Source: Thermoplasmatales archaeon
Lineage (GTDB): Archaea > Thermoplasmatota > E2 > DHVEG-1
Direction of reading: 5' to 3'
Length of the DNA: 39,477 nt
Assembly (NCBI GenBank): GCA_020341795.1
Contig: CP070836.1
Span: forward strand, 1,749,722 to 1,789,198
Shown: positions 13,905 through 23,700 of the stretch, piece after piece
How the letters are laid out: the number at the start of each line of letters is the position of its first letter
Position numbering within the stretch: position 1 is the first letter of the stretch
Translations under genes and position numbers: made by a program
The notes under the pieces: model-generated
The model's database searches: none
Seen by the model: the letters and a program-made list of their open reading frames with translations, nothing else
What the model was told of the DNA's origin: nothing

Positions 13905-16103
13905 ATGGGAAAAAAAGAAGACAACATCAAAAAAGCAAAAAACTTGATGAACAAACTAGATCAAATAAGAAACATAGGTATAGCAGCACATATTGATCAT
14001 GGAAAAACCACTCTTTCTGATAATCTACTTGCAGGTTGCGGAATGATGAGTGAAGATCTAGCTGGTAAACAACTTGTTCTTGATTATGATGAACAAGAAC
14101 AAAATCGTGGAATAACAATAAATACAGCATCAGCAAGTATGGTTCATGAATTCGAAGAAAAAGAATATCTTGTAAATCTTCTTGACACACCAGGCCACGT
14201 TGATTTCGGTGGTGATGTCACCCGTGCTATGAGAGCAGTTGATGGATGCGTCGTAGTAGTATGTGCAGTAGAAGGGGCAATGCCACAGACAGAAACTGTT
14301 GTCAGACAAGCACTACGAGAAAAAGTAAAACCAGTACTTTTTATAAACAAGGTTGACAGGCTCATTAATGAATTAAGAGTTACACCTGAAGAAATGCAAC
14401 AACGATTTGTTAAAATAATTGCAAAATTCAACGAACTTGTAAACAAAGTAGTACCAGATGAGTTCAAAGGAAAATGGAATGTTAAAGTGGAAGATGGTAG
14501 TGTTGCCTTTGGATCTGCATATTATAACTGGGCAATTTCTGCCCCATATATGCAAAAAAGCGGTCTCAGCTTTAAAGATATATATGACTATTGTCAAAAA
14601 GATGATCAAAAAACACTTGCTAAAAAATCATCTATACATGAAGTCTTGCTTGATATAGTAATAGATCATTTACCATCACCAAAAATTGCACAAAAATATA
14701 GAATTCCACATATTTGGCGTGGAGATGAAAATAACACACTTGGAAAAAGTATGATTGAAACAAATGAAAATGGTCCTCTTGCACTTATGATAACAAAAAT
14801 AATTATGGACCCACACGCTGGAGAAGTCGCAGTTGGTCGAATGTTTAGTGGCAAAATTGAAAGAGGACAAGAATTATATATAATAGGAATGCCTCGATCT
14901 AACCGTATACAGCAAGTAAATCTGATGGTAGGTGCCGATCGAATTCCAGTAGAATATGTAAGCGCCGGAAACATTGTCGCAGTAACAGGATTGCGAGACG
15001 CAATAGCTGGGAGTACAGTTACAGATGATCCTGAAGCAGAACCATTCGAAAGAATTGTACATGTTAGCGAACCAGTTGTAACAGTTGCAGTAGAAGCAAA
15101 AAACATGAAAGATCTTCCAAAACTAATTGAAGTACTAAGAACAGTTAGCAAAGCAGATCCAAGTATCACCATTGATATTAACCAGGAAACTGGTGAAAAC
15201 TTAATGAGTGGAATGGGAGAATTACACCTTGAAATCACGGAATACCGAATTATAAACGAATATGGAGTAGATATAGTAACAAGCGAACCAATTGTTGTTT
15301 ACCGTGAATCAGTTGGTAAAAAAAGTCAACAAAAGTTTGAAGGTAAATCACCAAATAAACATAATAGATTTTACATAGAAGTTGAACCTCTTCCTGAAAA
15401 CTTTACAAAAGCACTTTATAACAATGAAATACCACAAAATATAAAAAAATACAAAAACGAAGCAGTTAAAAAACTCCAAGAACTAGGCATGGAAAAAGAT
15501 ATGGCCAAAGGAGTTTTTGGAGTATATGGACAAAATATTTTAGCAGATACTACAAAGGGAATTCAATACTTATTTGAAACAAGAGAATTAATAAAAGAGG
15601 CCTTCGATGAAGTAATGAAAAGTGGACCCACAGCAGATGAACCATGTCAAGGATTGCTAGTAAAATTAGTGGATGCAAAATTACATGAAGATGCAATTCA
15701 TCGAGGACCCGCACAAGTAATACCAGCTGTAAGAATTGCAATTTATGGATCCATGACAATATCTGATCCGATTATTCTTGAACCAATGCAAAAAGTATTT
15801 ATCAGCACACCACAAGAATTAATGGGAGATGCCTCAAGAGAACTCAACCAAAGAAGAGCAGTAGTAAGAGACATGCAAACAGAAAAAGACATGGTAAATA
15901 TTGATGCTAAAGCACCTGTTGCAGAAATGTTTGGATTCGCAAGTGCAATTAGAAGTGCCACAGGTGGACGAGTACTATGGAATACAGAAAACATAGGATT
16001 CGAACCTCTTCCAAAACAATTACAACCCGATATAATAAAACAAATAAGGGAACGTAAAGGACTCAAACCAGACCCAAATCCAGCAAGCTATTATATGGAT
16101 TAA
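13905..16103 (+). CDS. fusA: Translation elongation factor 2 (EF-2)
   Basis: This GTPase drives ribosomal translocation. The 732-aa protein starts at ATG 13905, set by a strong GAGGTG site 9 bp upstream (a GTG at 13893 is the site itself). It shows G1 AHIDHGKTT, G3 DTPGHVDF and G4 NKVD in the GTPase domain, then domains II-V. The diphthamide loop in domain IV reads LHEDAIHRGPAQVIPAVR with the modifiable His599, the target of DphB encoded upstream. It is 56 bp after uS7; it may share that transcript or use the AT-rich gap (ATTTATTTTAATATTAA) as a second promoter. Confidence 0.97.
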   Translation: MGKKEDNIKKAKNLMNKLDQIRNIGIAAHIDHGKTTLSDNLLAGCGMMSEDLAGKQLVLDYDEQEQNRGITINTASASMVHEFEEKEYLVNLLDTPGHVDFGGDVTRAMRAVDGCVVVVCAVEGAMPQTETVVRQALREKVKPVLFINKVDRLINELRVTPEEMQQRFVKIIAKFNELVNKVVPDEFKGKWNVKVEDGSVAFGSAYYNWAISAPYMQKSGLSFKDIYDYCQKDDQKTLAKKSSIHEVLLDIVIDHLPSPKIAQKYRIPHIWRGDENNTLGKSMIETNENGPLALMITKIIMDPHAGEVAVGRMFSGKIERGQELYIIGMPRSNRIQQVNLMVGADRIPVEYVSAGNIVAVTGLRDAIAGSTVTDDPEAEPFERIVHVSEPVVTVAVEAKNMKDLPKLIEVLRTVSKADPSITIDINQETGENLMSGMGELHLEITEYRIINEYGVDIVTSEPIVVYRESVGKKSQQKFEGKSPNKHNRFYIEVEPLPENFTKALYNNEIPQNIKKYKNEAVKKLQELGMEKDMAKGVFGVYGQNILADTTKGIQYLFETRELIKEAFDEVMKSGPTADEPCQGLLVKLVDAKLHEDAIHRGPAQVIPAVRIAIYGSMTISDPIILEPMQKVFISTPQELMGDASRELNQRRAVVRDMQTEKDMVNIDAKAPVAEMFGFASAIRSATGGRVLWNTENIGFEPLPKQLQPDIIKQIRERKGLKPDPNPASYYMD

Positions 16104-16160
16104 AAAAATTAAAAAATATTATATTCAATATCACTTTATCATATAAATGAGGATGCACCA

Positions 16161-16511
16161 ATGGATCAAGGTATAATTCCAATAGATAAGAATTTTGAAT
16201 TACAATATGTGTATTATGAAAAAAATCCAAAATATAAATATTTTAACAGAAAATTTGAAATTTTTATAGTTGAAAAAAAATCTTTTAAGAAAAAATATGT
16301 TATGCATATGGACAATGCAGATATAAGACAGATGATGCCTCGTATTTTCAAAGCATCAAGTGGTAGCAAACGTCATGATTTTGGCGTAACAACATTAAAC
16401 TGGAACGATATTAAAACCAAGTTTACAGATTATATAGTATCAGAACTTGGAGAAAAACAAAGAAATAATATTAAAAAAGCAGTAGGAAAGCTTAATTCAC
16501 CAAAAATATAA
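16161..16511 (+). CDS. Hypothetical basic protein downstream of EF-2
   Basis: A 116-aa, Lys/Tyr-rich, soluble protein with no membrane or signal segment. I recognise no family. It begins with a beta-rich half (FELQYVYYEK, KFEIFIVEKKSFKKKYVM) and ends in helices (IKTKFTDYIVSELGEKQRNN). A GAGGATG site before the ATG and a 57-bp distance from EF-2 on the same strand suggest it is expressed with EF-2. Its positive charge fits an RNA- or nucleic acid-binding role, but that is only inference. Confidence 0.7.
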   Translation: MDQGIIPIDKNFELQYVYYEKNPKYKYFNRKFEIFIVEKKSFKKKYVMHMDNADIRQMMPRIFKASSGSKRHDFGVTTLNWNDIKTKFTDYIVSELGEKQRNNIKKAVGKLNSPKI

Positions 16512-16542
16512 AAATACATTTATAAATAATTACACCGCAACT

Positions 16543-16552
16543 CTTATAAATA
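16543..16552 (+). promoter_or_regulatory. TATA-like box for the secreted C39-like protein
   Basis: CTTATAAATA is ~30-40 bp before the ATG at 16582, predicting a ~10-nt leader. This supports separate transcription from EF-2. Confidence 0.45.
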
Positions 16553-16581
16553 AAAGACATTAACAACTGTTACGAAAGTTT

Positions 16582-17862
16582 ATGCAAGCAGTTAAGATAT
16601 TAGCAATTATAGTAATCATATCATTGTGTTCATCACAGGTTTTATCAATATCTCCAAAGATAGAATCAAATTTTTCAAACAAAGAGTTACCCGATAGTCA
16701 CGTTATAGAAAATGTACCATATTTCTCTCAAACAGAAGGATATTTCTGCTACTATGCATCAATTGCAATGATTTTTAGTCACATGGGACTTAACACTGAT
16801 CTTGAAGAAATAATATTTCTTGATGGTATTGGATATACACATTCTTATATTAGATCTGAAAAAATTATTAAATCAACACATTATGCTAGCTTAGATTTTG
16901 TTTTTAATTTATTTGGCGTTGAGGAAACCTGGTGGTATCCAAATAGAACATTATCAGATGAACAACGATGGAATTTATTTTTTTCAAATCTAAAAGAAAA
17001 TATATCAAATAACAAACCAGCAATTACAAGAGTTGATCCTTTTTCAATGGGCTCACTTCGAGATCAATTCATAATATCAGATAGTTTATGGAATGCACTA
17101 TTTCCACCTAGTCATCACCTTATTGTAATTGTTGGTTATGATGAAATTAATCAAAGTATCTGTTATCATGATCCAAATGCTGGATACTATGGTGATGGTT
17201 CCTTTGGTAATTATGCATGGATAGATATTACAGATTTTCAAAAAGCAGTTAAACTGGGAACATGGTCAGATTATCTTTTAACAACGTTCATTCAAACCTC
17301 AGATAGTTTTTCAAAAGAAGAAAGATTTGAGCAAGCATTTAAATTAAATATAGAAAAAATTAAAGGCAATTATCAATCTAATCAGAGTTTATTTGGTATA
17401 AATGCATCAAAAGAATTAAAGAAAGCATTTTCAGATGAACAACGTGTTAAAACAATTAAAATTTATAAAAAACTGGAAGATGCAGGATTTAGCTATATAT
17501 TATATGAAACATTGCAGAAACTTACAAAAATTTTATTTTCAAATAAAGCAAATATTTTTGATATCTTTATGGTGGGAAAAAGAATTCCCTTTGAAACAAC
17601 TAGTAATATAATCAAACAGATAGCAGAGTTTTTAGAAAACAACAATTTTCATCAAGATTTATGTACAAATCAATCCTCTTTTTTAAAACAAGAATCAGTA
17701 CTTTGGGCTAAATTTTCAAATTATTTCAAGGTTTTTAAGAGAAAAGGTAAACTAATATCAGATTTTCAAGCTAATATCATAATTAATAAAATGGAAAATG
17801 TGTTAGATGAAATTATTATTATTCAACAGCAAATTATAGATGATGGACAAGATTATTTTTAA
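16582..17862 (+). CDS. Secreted C39/papain-like cysteine peptidase-fold protein
   Basis: This 426-aa protein begins with a signal peptide (about residues 1-22). Residues ~45-230 look like the C39-like papain fold: VPYFSQTEGYFCYYAS with Cys56 preceded by a near-Gln region, HHLIVIVGYD (His178/179) and YHDPNAGYYGDG (Asp197). This gives a plausible Cys-His-Asp triad for an extracellular peptidase or amide-bond hydrolase. The remaining ~200 residues are helical and unassigned. No transporter domain is present, so it is not a classic bacteriocin exporter. Its 3' end overlaps the mcm 3' end by 4 bp in convergent orientation. Confidence 0.7.
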   Translation: MQAVKILAIIVIISLCSSQVLSISPKIESNFSNKELPDSHVIENVPYFSQTEGYFCYYASIAMIFSHMGLNTDLEEIIFLDGIGYTHSYIRSEKIIKSTHYASLDFVFNLFGVEETWWYPNRTLSDEQRWNLFFSNLKENISNNKPAITRVDPFSMGSLRDQFIISDSLWNALFPPSHHLIVIVGYDEINQSICYHDPNAGYYGDGSFGNYAWIDITDFQKAVKLGTWSDYLLTTFIQTSDSFSKEERFEQAFKLNIEKIKGNYQSNQSLFGINASKELKKAFSDEQRVKTIKIYKKLEDAGFSYILYETLQKLTKILFSNKANIFDIFMVGKRIPFETTSNIIKQIAEFLENNNFHQDLCTNQSSFLKQESVLWAKFSNYFKVFKRKGKLISDFQANIIINKMENVLDEIIIIQQQIIDDGQDYF

Positions 17863-19973
17863 TATTCAGTAATTTTGTATTTACCATGGACTGGTTCATA
17901 AATCTGACCTTGACGCTTAAGTCGGTCAAGTGCTTCTTCAACCTTGCTTGATTCAAGACCCTCGATTTCTGCTTCCTGTAAGATATCTCCACGAGTAGCA
18001 TTACCATCTTTTGATTCATTACCAAGTCGTTGAATAATATCCATAAGTGTTCGCATTCGGTCATGTTGGCTATGAGAGATACCAGTTGCAATAATATCAA
18101 TATCAAACCGTCCTGTTTCACGGTCCATCCCAACTCGTCGAAGATATTGGTCTATAATATAGATTGCACGTTTTGCATCATTAACGGTAACCTCTTGGCT
18201 AAGTCGAATCTTAGCACTAGCTTCAGAAAGTCTCACAAAAGCTTCTAGTTGACGTGGTGTAAAAGTAACTGACTCTTCTGATGAACTACGGAAATCAACA
18301 TAATAATTTTTAAGTATCTCAAGTGCTTCATCAGTCATAACTGGGAAAATTTTTCTTTTTGAATAAGCAATATATTTGCGCAGAAATTCTGGATTATATA
18401 TTGGTTCAACAATTTTCATAAACTCTTCTTGCTCTTTTTTCTTATGTTTTGATTTTTTAACACGCATAATTTGCTCGGTTAATTCTCCACCTTTATGTGT
18501 CCTTAGAATATGACTTGCTAGATCAGTGTCTCTTTCACGATTTGGTTTATCAAGAATTGAAAAAATAAGATCAAAACGAGAAAGAAGGGCAGGAGGCATA
18601 TTAATCTGTTCATGAATTGGTAGAAATTCATCAAAACGTCCAAGTTTCGGATTTGCAGCAGCAAGAATTGAGCATCGGGATTTAAGCGTTGCATTAATCC
18701 CTGCTTTAGCAACAGATATTTCTTGTTGCTCCATAGCTTGATGCATACTACTTCTATCACTTTCTTCCATCTTATCGATCTCGTCAATACATGCAATACC
18801 CATATCAGCAAGAACAAGTGCTCCTGCTTCTAGTGTCCATTGACCTTCACCAAATTCATCACGTACTGCAGCAGCTGTTAGTCCTGCTGCTGATGATGCT
18901 TTTCCAGAAGCATAAATACTTCGAGGGGCTAGTTTTGAAAGATAAACCAAGAGCTGTGATTTAGCAGTACCAGGATCTCCTACAAATAAAGTATGTATAT
19001 CACCACGCATACGAGTTCCATCTGGCATATTTTTTGCAAGACCTCCAAATAGTTGTAGAACAAGTGCTTCTTTTTCAATATCCATACCATAAATGGTTGG
19101 GGCAATACTTTTTTTCATTTTATTATATAAATCAGGATCTTTGCTTGTTTTTAGGATTTGTTTTTCATCTTCTGGTGTTATATCAACTTCTTCAAATGCT
19201 AGCTCTTGTGATTCAATACAATTTGCATCCATTGTCTTATCAAAACTTGTAAGTCTAAATGTACCACGACGTCTCTGCATACTATGCAGAATACCATTTA
19301 CAATTACTCTGTCACCAGGTGCTATTTCACCAACAAGGTCATCTTCAAGAAAAACACTTATACGTTCTGGTTGTGCACCACCACGTAATCCTTCAGGATT
19401 TTCCTGAATTTCAATTTTTTGTGAATCAATGAACTGTGAAAGAGTTGGTAGAAGCTTAAATGATGATAAACGTCCACATCCACCCTGATCTTCATAGCAT
19501 TCAGAGGGTTCTTTTAGAATATCTTCTTCTTGTTCAATTCGTATTATCGCTCCACATTTTGAACATTGGAAGGCACCAACTGTGAGTTTAGGTCTAACTT
19601 CTGTACGTTTCTTAACAAGTCCATCAATTGCCATAAATTTTCCAAGATGATTAGCACGAATATTACGTATTATAATTCGATTAGTATCAGGCAAGTTTTT
19701 AATACGAAAATGTAGAATAAGTTTAGATTCAGATGCAACATCTATATTTTTTAAAGCTTCTTCAGCATTATAAACAGCTTTATAAGGTTGATTTAGAAGA
19801 AGTTCTGCAAGTTTTGGATCAATCTCATCAATATCCCAATAATCAACATATAAACTTCGTTTATTAGGATATTCAAGTGCTACTGTTTCTATTTCGGATT
19901 TGTAATGTTCCTCTAAAAACTTCTGCCATTGAGCTACTAAACTCTCATCCTTCAATAACCGTACCAAAGTCAT
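17859..19973 (-). CDS. mcm: Replicative helicase MCM
   Basis: The protein has 704 residues from the ATG at 19973, which a G-rich site (GAGGGG) precedes; an earlier in-frame codon at 20012 would add 13 unlikely residues. Parts in order: N-terminal helical domain, OB fold with zinc-binding cysteines (137, 140, 159, 166), then the AAA+ domain with Walker A GDPGTAKS (332-339), Walker B CIDEIDKM (395-402) and arginine finger LLSRFDL. A C-terminal winged helix follows (GDILQEAEIEGLESSKVEEALDRL, shortened here to its core). It unwinds DNA at the fork. No intein is present. A TATA-like box lies at 20019-20028. Confidence 0.97.
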   Translation of the reverse strand: MTLVRLLKDESLVAQWQKFLEEHYKSEIETVALEYPNKRSLYVDYWDIDEIDPKLAELLLNQPYKAVYNAEEALKNIDVASESKLILHFRIKNLPDTNRIIIRNIRANHLGKFMAIDGLVKKRTEVRPKLTVGAFQCSKCGAIIRIEQEEDILKEPSECYEDQGGCGRLSSFKLLPTLSQFIDSQKIEIQENPEGLRGGAQPERISVFLEDDLVGEIAPGDRVIVNGILHSMQRRRGTFRLTSFDKTMDANCIESQELAFEEVDITPEDEKQILKTSKDPDLYNKMKKSIAPTIYGMDIEKEALVLQLFGGLAKNMPDGTRMRGDIHTLFVGDPGTAKSQLLVYLSKLAPRSIYASGKASSAAGLTAAAVRDEFGEGQWTLEAGALVLADMGIACIDEIDKMEESDRSSMHQAMEQQEISVAKAGINATLKSRCSILAAANPKLGRFDEFLPIHEQINMPPALLSRFDLIFSILDKPNRERDTDLASHILRTHKGGELTEQIMRVKKSKHKKKEQEEFMKIVEPIYNPEFLRKYIAYSKRKIFPVMTDEALEILKNYYVDFRSSSEESVTFTPRQLEAFVRLSEASAKIRLSQEVTVNDAKRAIYIIDQYLRRVGMDRETGRFDIDIIATGISHSQHDRMRTLMDIIQRLGNESKDGNATRGDILQEAEIEGLESSKVEEALDRLKRQGQIYEPVHGKYKITEY

Positions 19974-20018
19974 TCCCCCCTCAAAAATCCGAAGGTAAAA
20001 AAATGATAACAAAATATT

Positions 20019-20028
20019 ATTTATAAAT
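20019..20028 (-). promoter_or_regulatory. TATA-like box for mcm
   Basis: ATTTATAAAT lies ~50 bp before the mcm ATG and just after the SRP RNA 3' end. It predicts a start near 19998 and a ~25-nt leader, so mcm need not depend on read-through from the SRP RNA. Confidence 0.5.
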
Positions 20029-20055
20029 ATTTTTAGTAGGTCACTGAATGTTTTT

Positions 20056-20384
20056 TAGCGGGTGTGGAAACTCCGCGAGTGGTTGCACGTGGCAAAGATT
20101 GACTTCCCAGATGCATTCTCGACCCCGTTAACCCTTCGAGCATCAGCAGTTTGCGGTAAGGCTGCTCACTTCCGTGCCTCACCCGGTTCCCGCAACGAAG
20201 ATGTACATATAACCCTCCAGTTATATGTGGTCATCACCTCTAATCCCAAAGGACAAGGTCTCATAGTCAACAAATGGATCAATAAATGCTCGACGCATCG
20301 CCTCTTGGGTTCGACCTCAGCATGAAGGCGATTTCTGAAAACAGGGAACGCCTACCTCCCCAGTCTATTCCACACCTTTCGCCA
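20056..20384 (-). ncRNA. ffs: Signal recognition particle RNA (7S RNA)
   Basis: This ~330-nt minus-strand gene is far more GC-rich than its surroundings. Read in the RNA sense, the 5' GGTGTGGAA pairs with the 3' TTTCCACACC (helix 1 of archaeal SRP RNA). Helix 6 is a 9-bp hairpin ACATATAAC/GTTATATGT closed on a GGAG loop (loop at 20215-20218), the GNAR tetraloop bound by SRP19. Helix 8 reads GTGAGGCAC-GGAA-GTG-AGCAGCC (GGAA at 20170-20173) with the conserved asymmetric loop bound by the SRP54 M domain. Ends are set by helix 1 and are good to a few bases. It starts 12 bp after the stop of the 85-aa ORF. Confidence 0.95.
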
Positions 20385-20395
20385 AACCATTTTGT

Positions 20396-20653
20396 TTACA
20401 GTGAACGTCGCATAATTGTGAACAAATTACGAAAGAATTGATAAAATATTAAAGCAAGGGCGATAGCAATAACAACCAGGTTAATACTTACGCTTATCCA
20501 AAGATCTCTGCTACTAGTATCAGGATTTACCAGAAATGATCTAACAAGTAGTCCTATGAAGAGTGCTACTATGAAAAATAGCACTATGTTAATGTACACT
20601 GACCACTTGTACCAAGTTTTTTTGCTAGTCTGACGAATTATGTTTTCAACCAT
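20396..20653 (-). CDS. Hypothetical two-helix membrane protein (85 aa)
   Basis: This short protein has two hydrophobic helices (INIVLFFIVALFIGLLV and ISVNLVVIAIALALIFYQFF) separated by a polar loop (NPDTSSRDLW) and flanked by basic ends (MRRSL at the C-terminus). No family is recognised. The start has a Shine-Dalgarno site (AGGAG ~9 bp upstream) and a TATA-like ATTTAAATATAA further up, so it is likely real. It ends 12 bp before the SRP RNA 5' end, so the SRP promoter must lie inside this ORF or the two are cotranscribed and processed. Confidence 0.6.
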   Translation of the reverse strand: MVENIIRQTSKKTWYKWSVYINIVLFFIVALFIGLLVRSFLVNPDTSSRDLWISVSINLVVIAIALALIFYQFFRNLFTIMRRSL

Positions 20654-20726
20654 AATTATTAACTCCTAATAAACACATTGCAATAAATAAAAGGTTATAT
20701 TTAAATTATGCTTAAATTACAAATAA

Positions 20727-23700
20727 TCAGAAGAAATCATCAAGTTTAGTGGTTTTTACTTTGTCACTAATAAATAATGAATCAATAGATTTTTCAACAA
20801 GAACAATACGTTGACGAGCATAAGGAGAAATATTATATCTTTGTGCAATTTCCTTTGAAATTTCAAGGTATTTTTTTACAGATTTCTCATGAACAGTAAG
20901 GGTGAGCTTACCGTTACATTTGTTACAAACACCTTGTAAAGGTGGACGTCTATAAGTAATATTACAAGTAGGACATCTAACTGATTGTTTACTAAAAGCT
21001 CTAAGATTTCCAAGAATATCAGGTAGAAAATGCTTTTCGATTACTTTATAGGCAACATCTGCTTCATCAACAGCTCTTATCTTTGCAGCAAGGCTAAGTT
21101 GTGCATTCATTTTATCCATCATTGTTTTGAGGGTTTTATAATTAGACATCTTTGGACCCTCAGATATATCATCTGTATCATGTGTAAAACCAAAATTTTC
21201 AAATTGTAGTGTTGTACCAAGATGAGAACCTACTAAACCCATAATTTGTTCAAGGTCTTTCGAATGTTCATGACGTAAAGTAGCCTCATAAAAATCCAAT
21301 GGATAACGAGAAAGTATATCCACATTATGTGCTTCCTTGTCTACCTCTGATGGATCAATACGCGTAGTAAGGATAAGTGGTAAATCCATTTTACCTCCCC
21401 GTTTTTCAGGGATGTAAGAATGAGAAAAATTCAAAAGAGCATCCATAAGAAGCATTAAACCATCTTCATCACCATCTGCATTCCGTCGTTTTGATGCATG
21501 ATAAAATGGATGTGCATAGCAAACTTGTGCATCTGTAAATCCAATAATTCGTGAAAGGGATCCTGCAGATGTATGAGGTGCAAGCCCAACAGTTAGATGA
21601 CCTGTTAGATTTTCTAGTTTTTTTAATTTATAAAACCGATTCATGTCATAGAATTTCCATAACAAATCGTCAATGAATTTAGTAACCTGTACAAAATATT
21701 CAGCACATGATTTTGATATTATTACATCTTGTACTTTCAACTCAACGATTTGATCATCAGATACAAGGTCATTATTCAGATAATCTTTTGTATATCCTAG
21801 CTCTTTAAGTCTTTCAATTGATACATTTATTTCTTTTGGTTTGAAATGAGTAAGTGGTGCATCTGTCATATCAAATCTTATTGTTCCATCTTTAAATACA
21901 TGTACTCCATGTTTTGCTCGAAGTATTCCTTTTTCAAGAGGTTCTGGTGTTTTATGTTTTGATATTGTTCCTATAACACCCTTAATTGTTTCTGGGAGAG
22001 TTCTTTCTTTTATGTTTTCTTGTGCAATTTTTAACTCTTCTGCAAGGTTTATTTCAAGTGTTTCTATGTATCCATTCCCCATATCTGTGTGATTTCCACA
22101 ATTGCAGAATAGCCGGTGAGTTTTTTTTCTACAATTTGAACAGTATCTTACACCTGCTTCAATTTCAATTTTTCCAAGTTCTGCAGCATTGCGTATTAGT
22201 CTTTGATTACCTCCATAGTTTCCAATTGGGAAAAGCACATGCGGTGGTGGTCTCATTTTTCGAGCTGCTGCTTTTTCTGGTCTTCCCATTCTGGTTCCAA
22301 TTCTAAAAGGTGCTCGTGGTTGAATACGTATTCCGGATTGTTTTGATACAAGATTTACTGGATTTTTTTCATTTGTTGTTTTTTGATAACGATTTGATTC
22401 AACAATTTTTCCATTTTTAACATCAAGTCCGCAACATTTGATTAATGGATATGAATATCTGTTAAGAATAAGAGTATCATATTTTTGACTATGGAGTGCT
22501 CCCAGGTTGATCAATATTTGTTTTATATCATCATTTTTTGGTAATAATAATGAATTATTTGTTAAGTTACCATTTTCTAAGATATATTTTGATAAATGTA
22601 TTATATCTTCAACCTTTATATCATGCCAAAATAAGTTATAATAAGGATGCAATGGGATTTTATATTTTTTAGAAAGCCCATATGCTTCATCCCAGAGTGG
22701 TTTATGTAAATCAATATCACTTCCAAAATCATTTATTATTTTAGTTAGAGTTTTTTCATCTGCTTGTTTGATATTTTTAAATGTATAATCTTTAGGTAAA
22801 AGATCTAATTTCTTTTGAAGATCTTGTATCCACCACTCATAAACATAACTTGAATCTGGAAGAAGAGCATTATTTTCAATAAATTCACCAAAAGGAATAA
22901 GTATTTCACCAAGATCTATTATTTTTTTAATTTCATTTTTTTTAATATCTTTAAGCGTGTTTAATTGTACAAGATTTCCATTTCGAAGAAGACATATCGG
23001 ACCTTCTATAGTGTTACATGGCGTTCCAATTGTCCCCTTTCCAGGTCTTTCAGTTTTTAACTGAGTTCCAACAGCAATAAAACCATCAAGTATGAACATG
23101 GATGCAGGATTAATCGCAGTAGATGCAAGACCTGCGGTTCTTGCACGACCATATCTGAGTCTAAAACCACCTTTTCTTGATGGATGAGAAAAAACAGGAC
23201 GTCCTGCAATTACATCTCCTATATATTTTGAAGAAGAATCAATTACTGGAATTTCATCTGTTTTTTTTTCATCACTTATAGTTTTAGATTTAAATATATC
23301 TAAAAAATCCCATTCTCTAAGTTTTAGTTTTTTTACATGTTTTAATATTTTTGGAGCCTTTAAACATAAACCTTCAGCGATAACTAGACAAGCTCCTCCA
23401 CGTAGACGGTTTGTACCAACACGAGGCAGATCTCTATATCCAGTTACTTCTTCATCTTCTGTACCTTCACCGTTTATACATATTGGGCAACCTCTAACGA
23501 TTTTATCTATTTCTTCAATACTTGGAGTATATTGTAGATGTTGTGCTCTCTTGTATAAAGGTATTTCTTCCTTATATCTTTCAATTTCTCCATCTGTTGG
23601 TATATATGGTCCGATTTTCATTTCACGACGTACTATATCTGCGATTAGAACACTCATTGCCTGTCCGGTTCCACCGGCTGATCTTATTGGTCCTGAAAAA

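Noticed and set aside
14666-15238. A 190-aa antisense ORF, with several shorter ones nearby
   Set aside because: They are shadows of EF-2, whose full-length coding sequence is certain; the protein text is low-complexity Ser/Ile-rich.
16582-17862. Bacteriocin-type ABC exporter peptidase
   Set aside because: The C39-like fold is present, but there is a signal peptide and no transporter or ATPase domain.
20062-20325. An 87-aa + strand ORF
   Set aside because: It lies entirely inside the SRP RNA gene on the opposite strand; its open frame is a by-product of the GC-rich RNA sequence.
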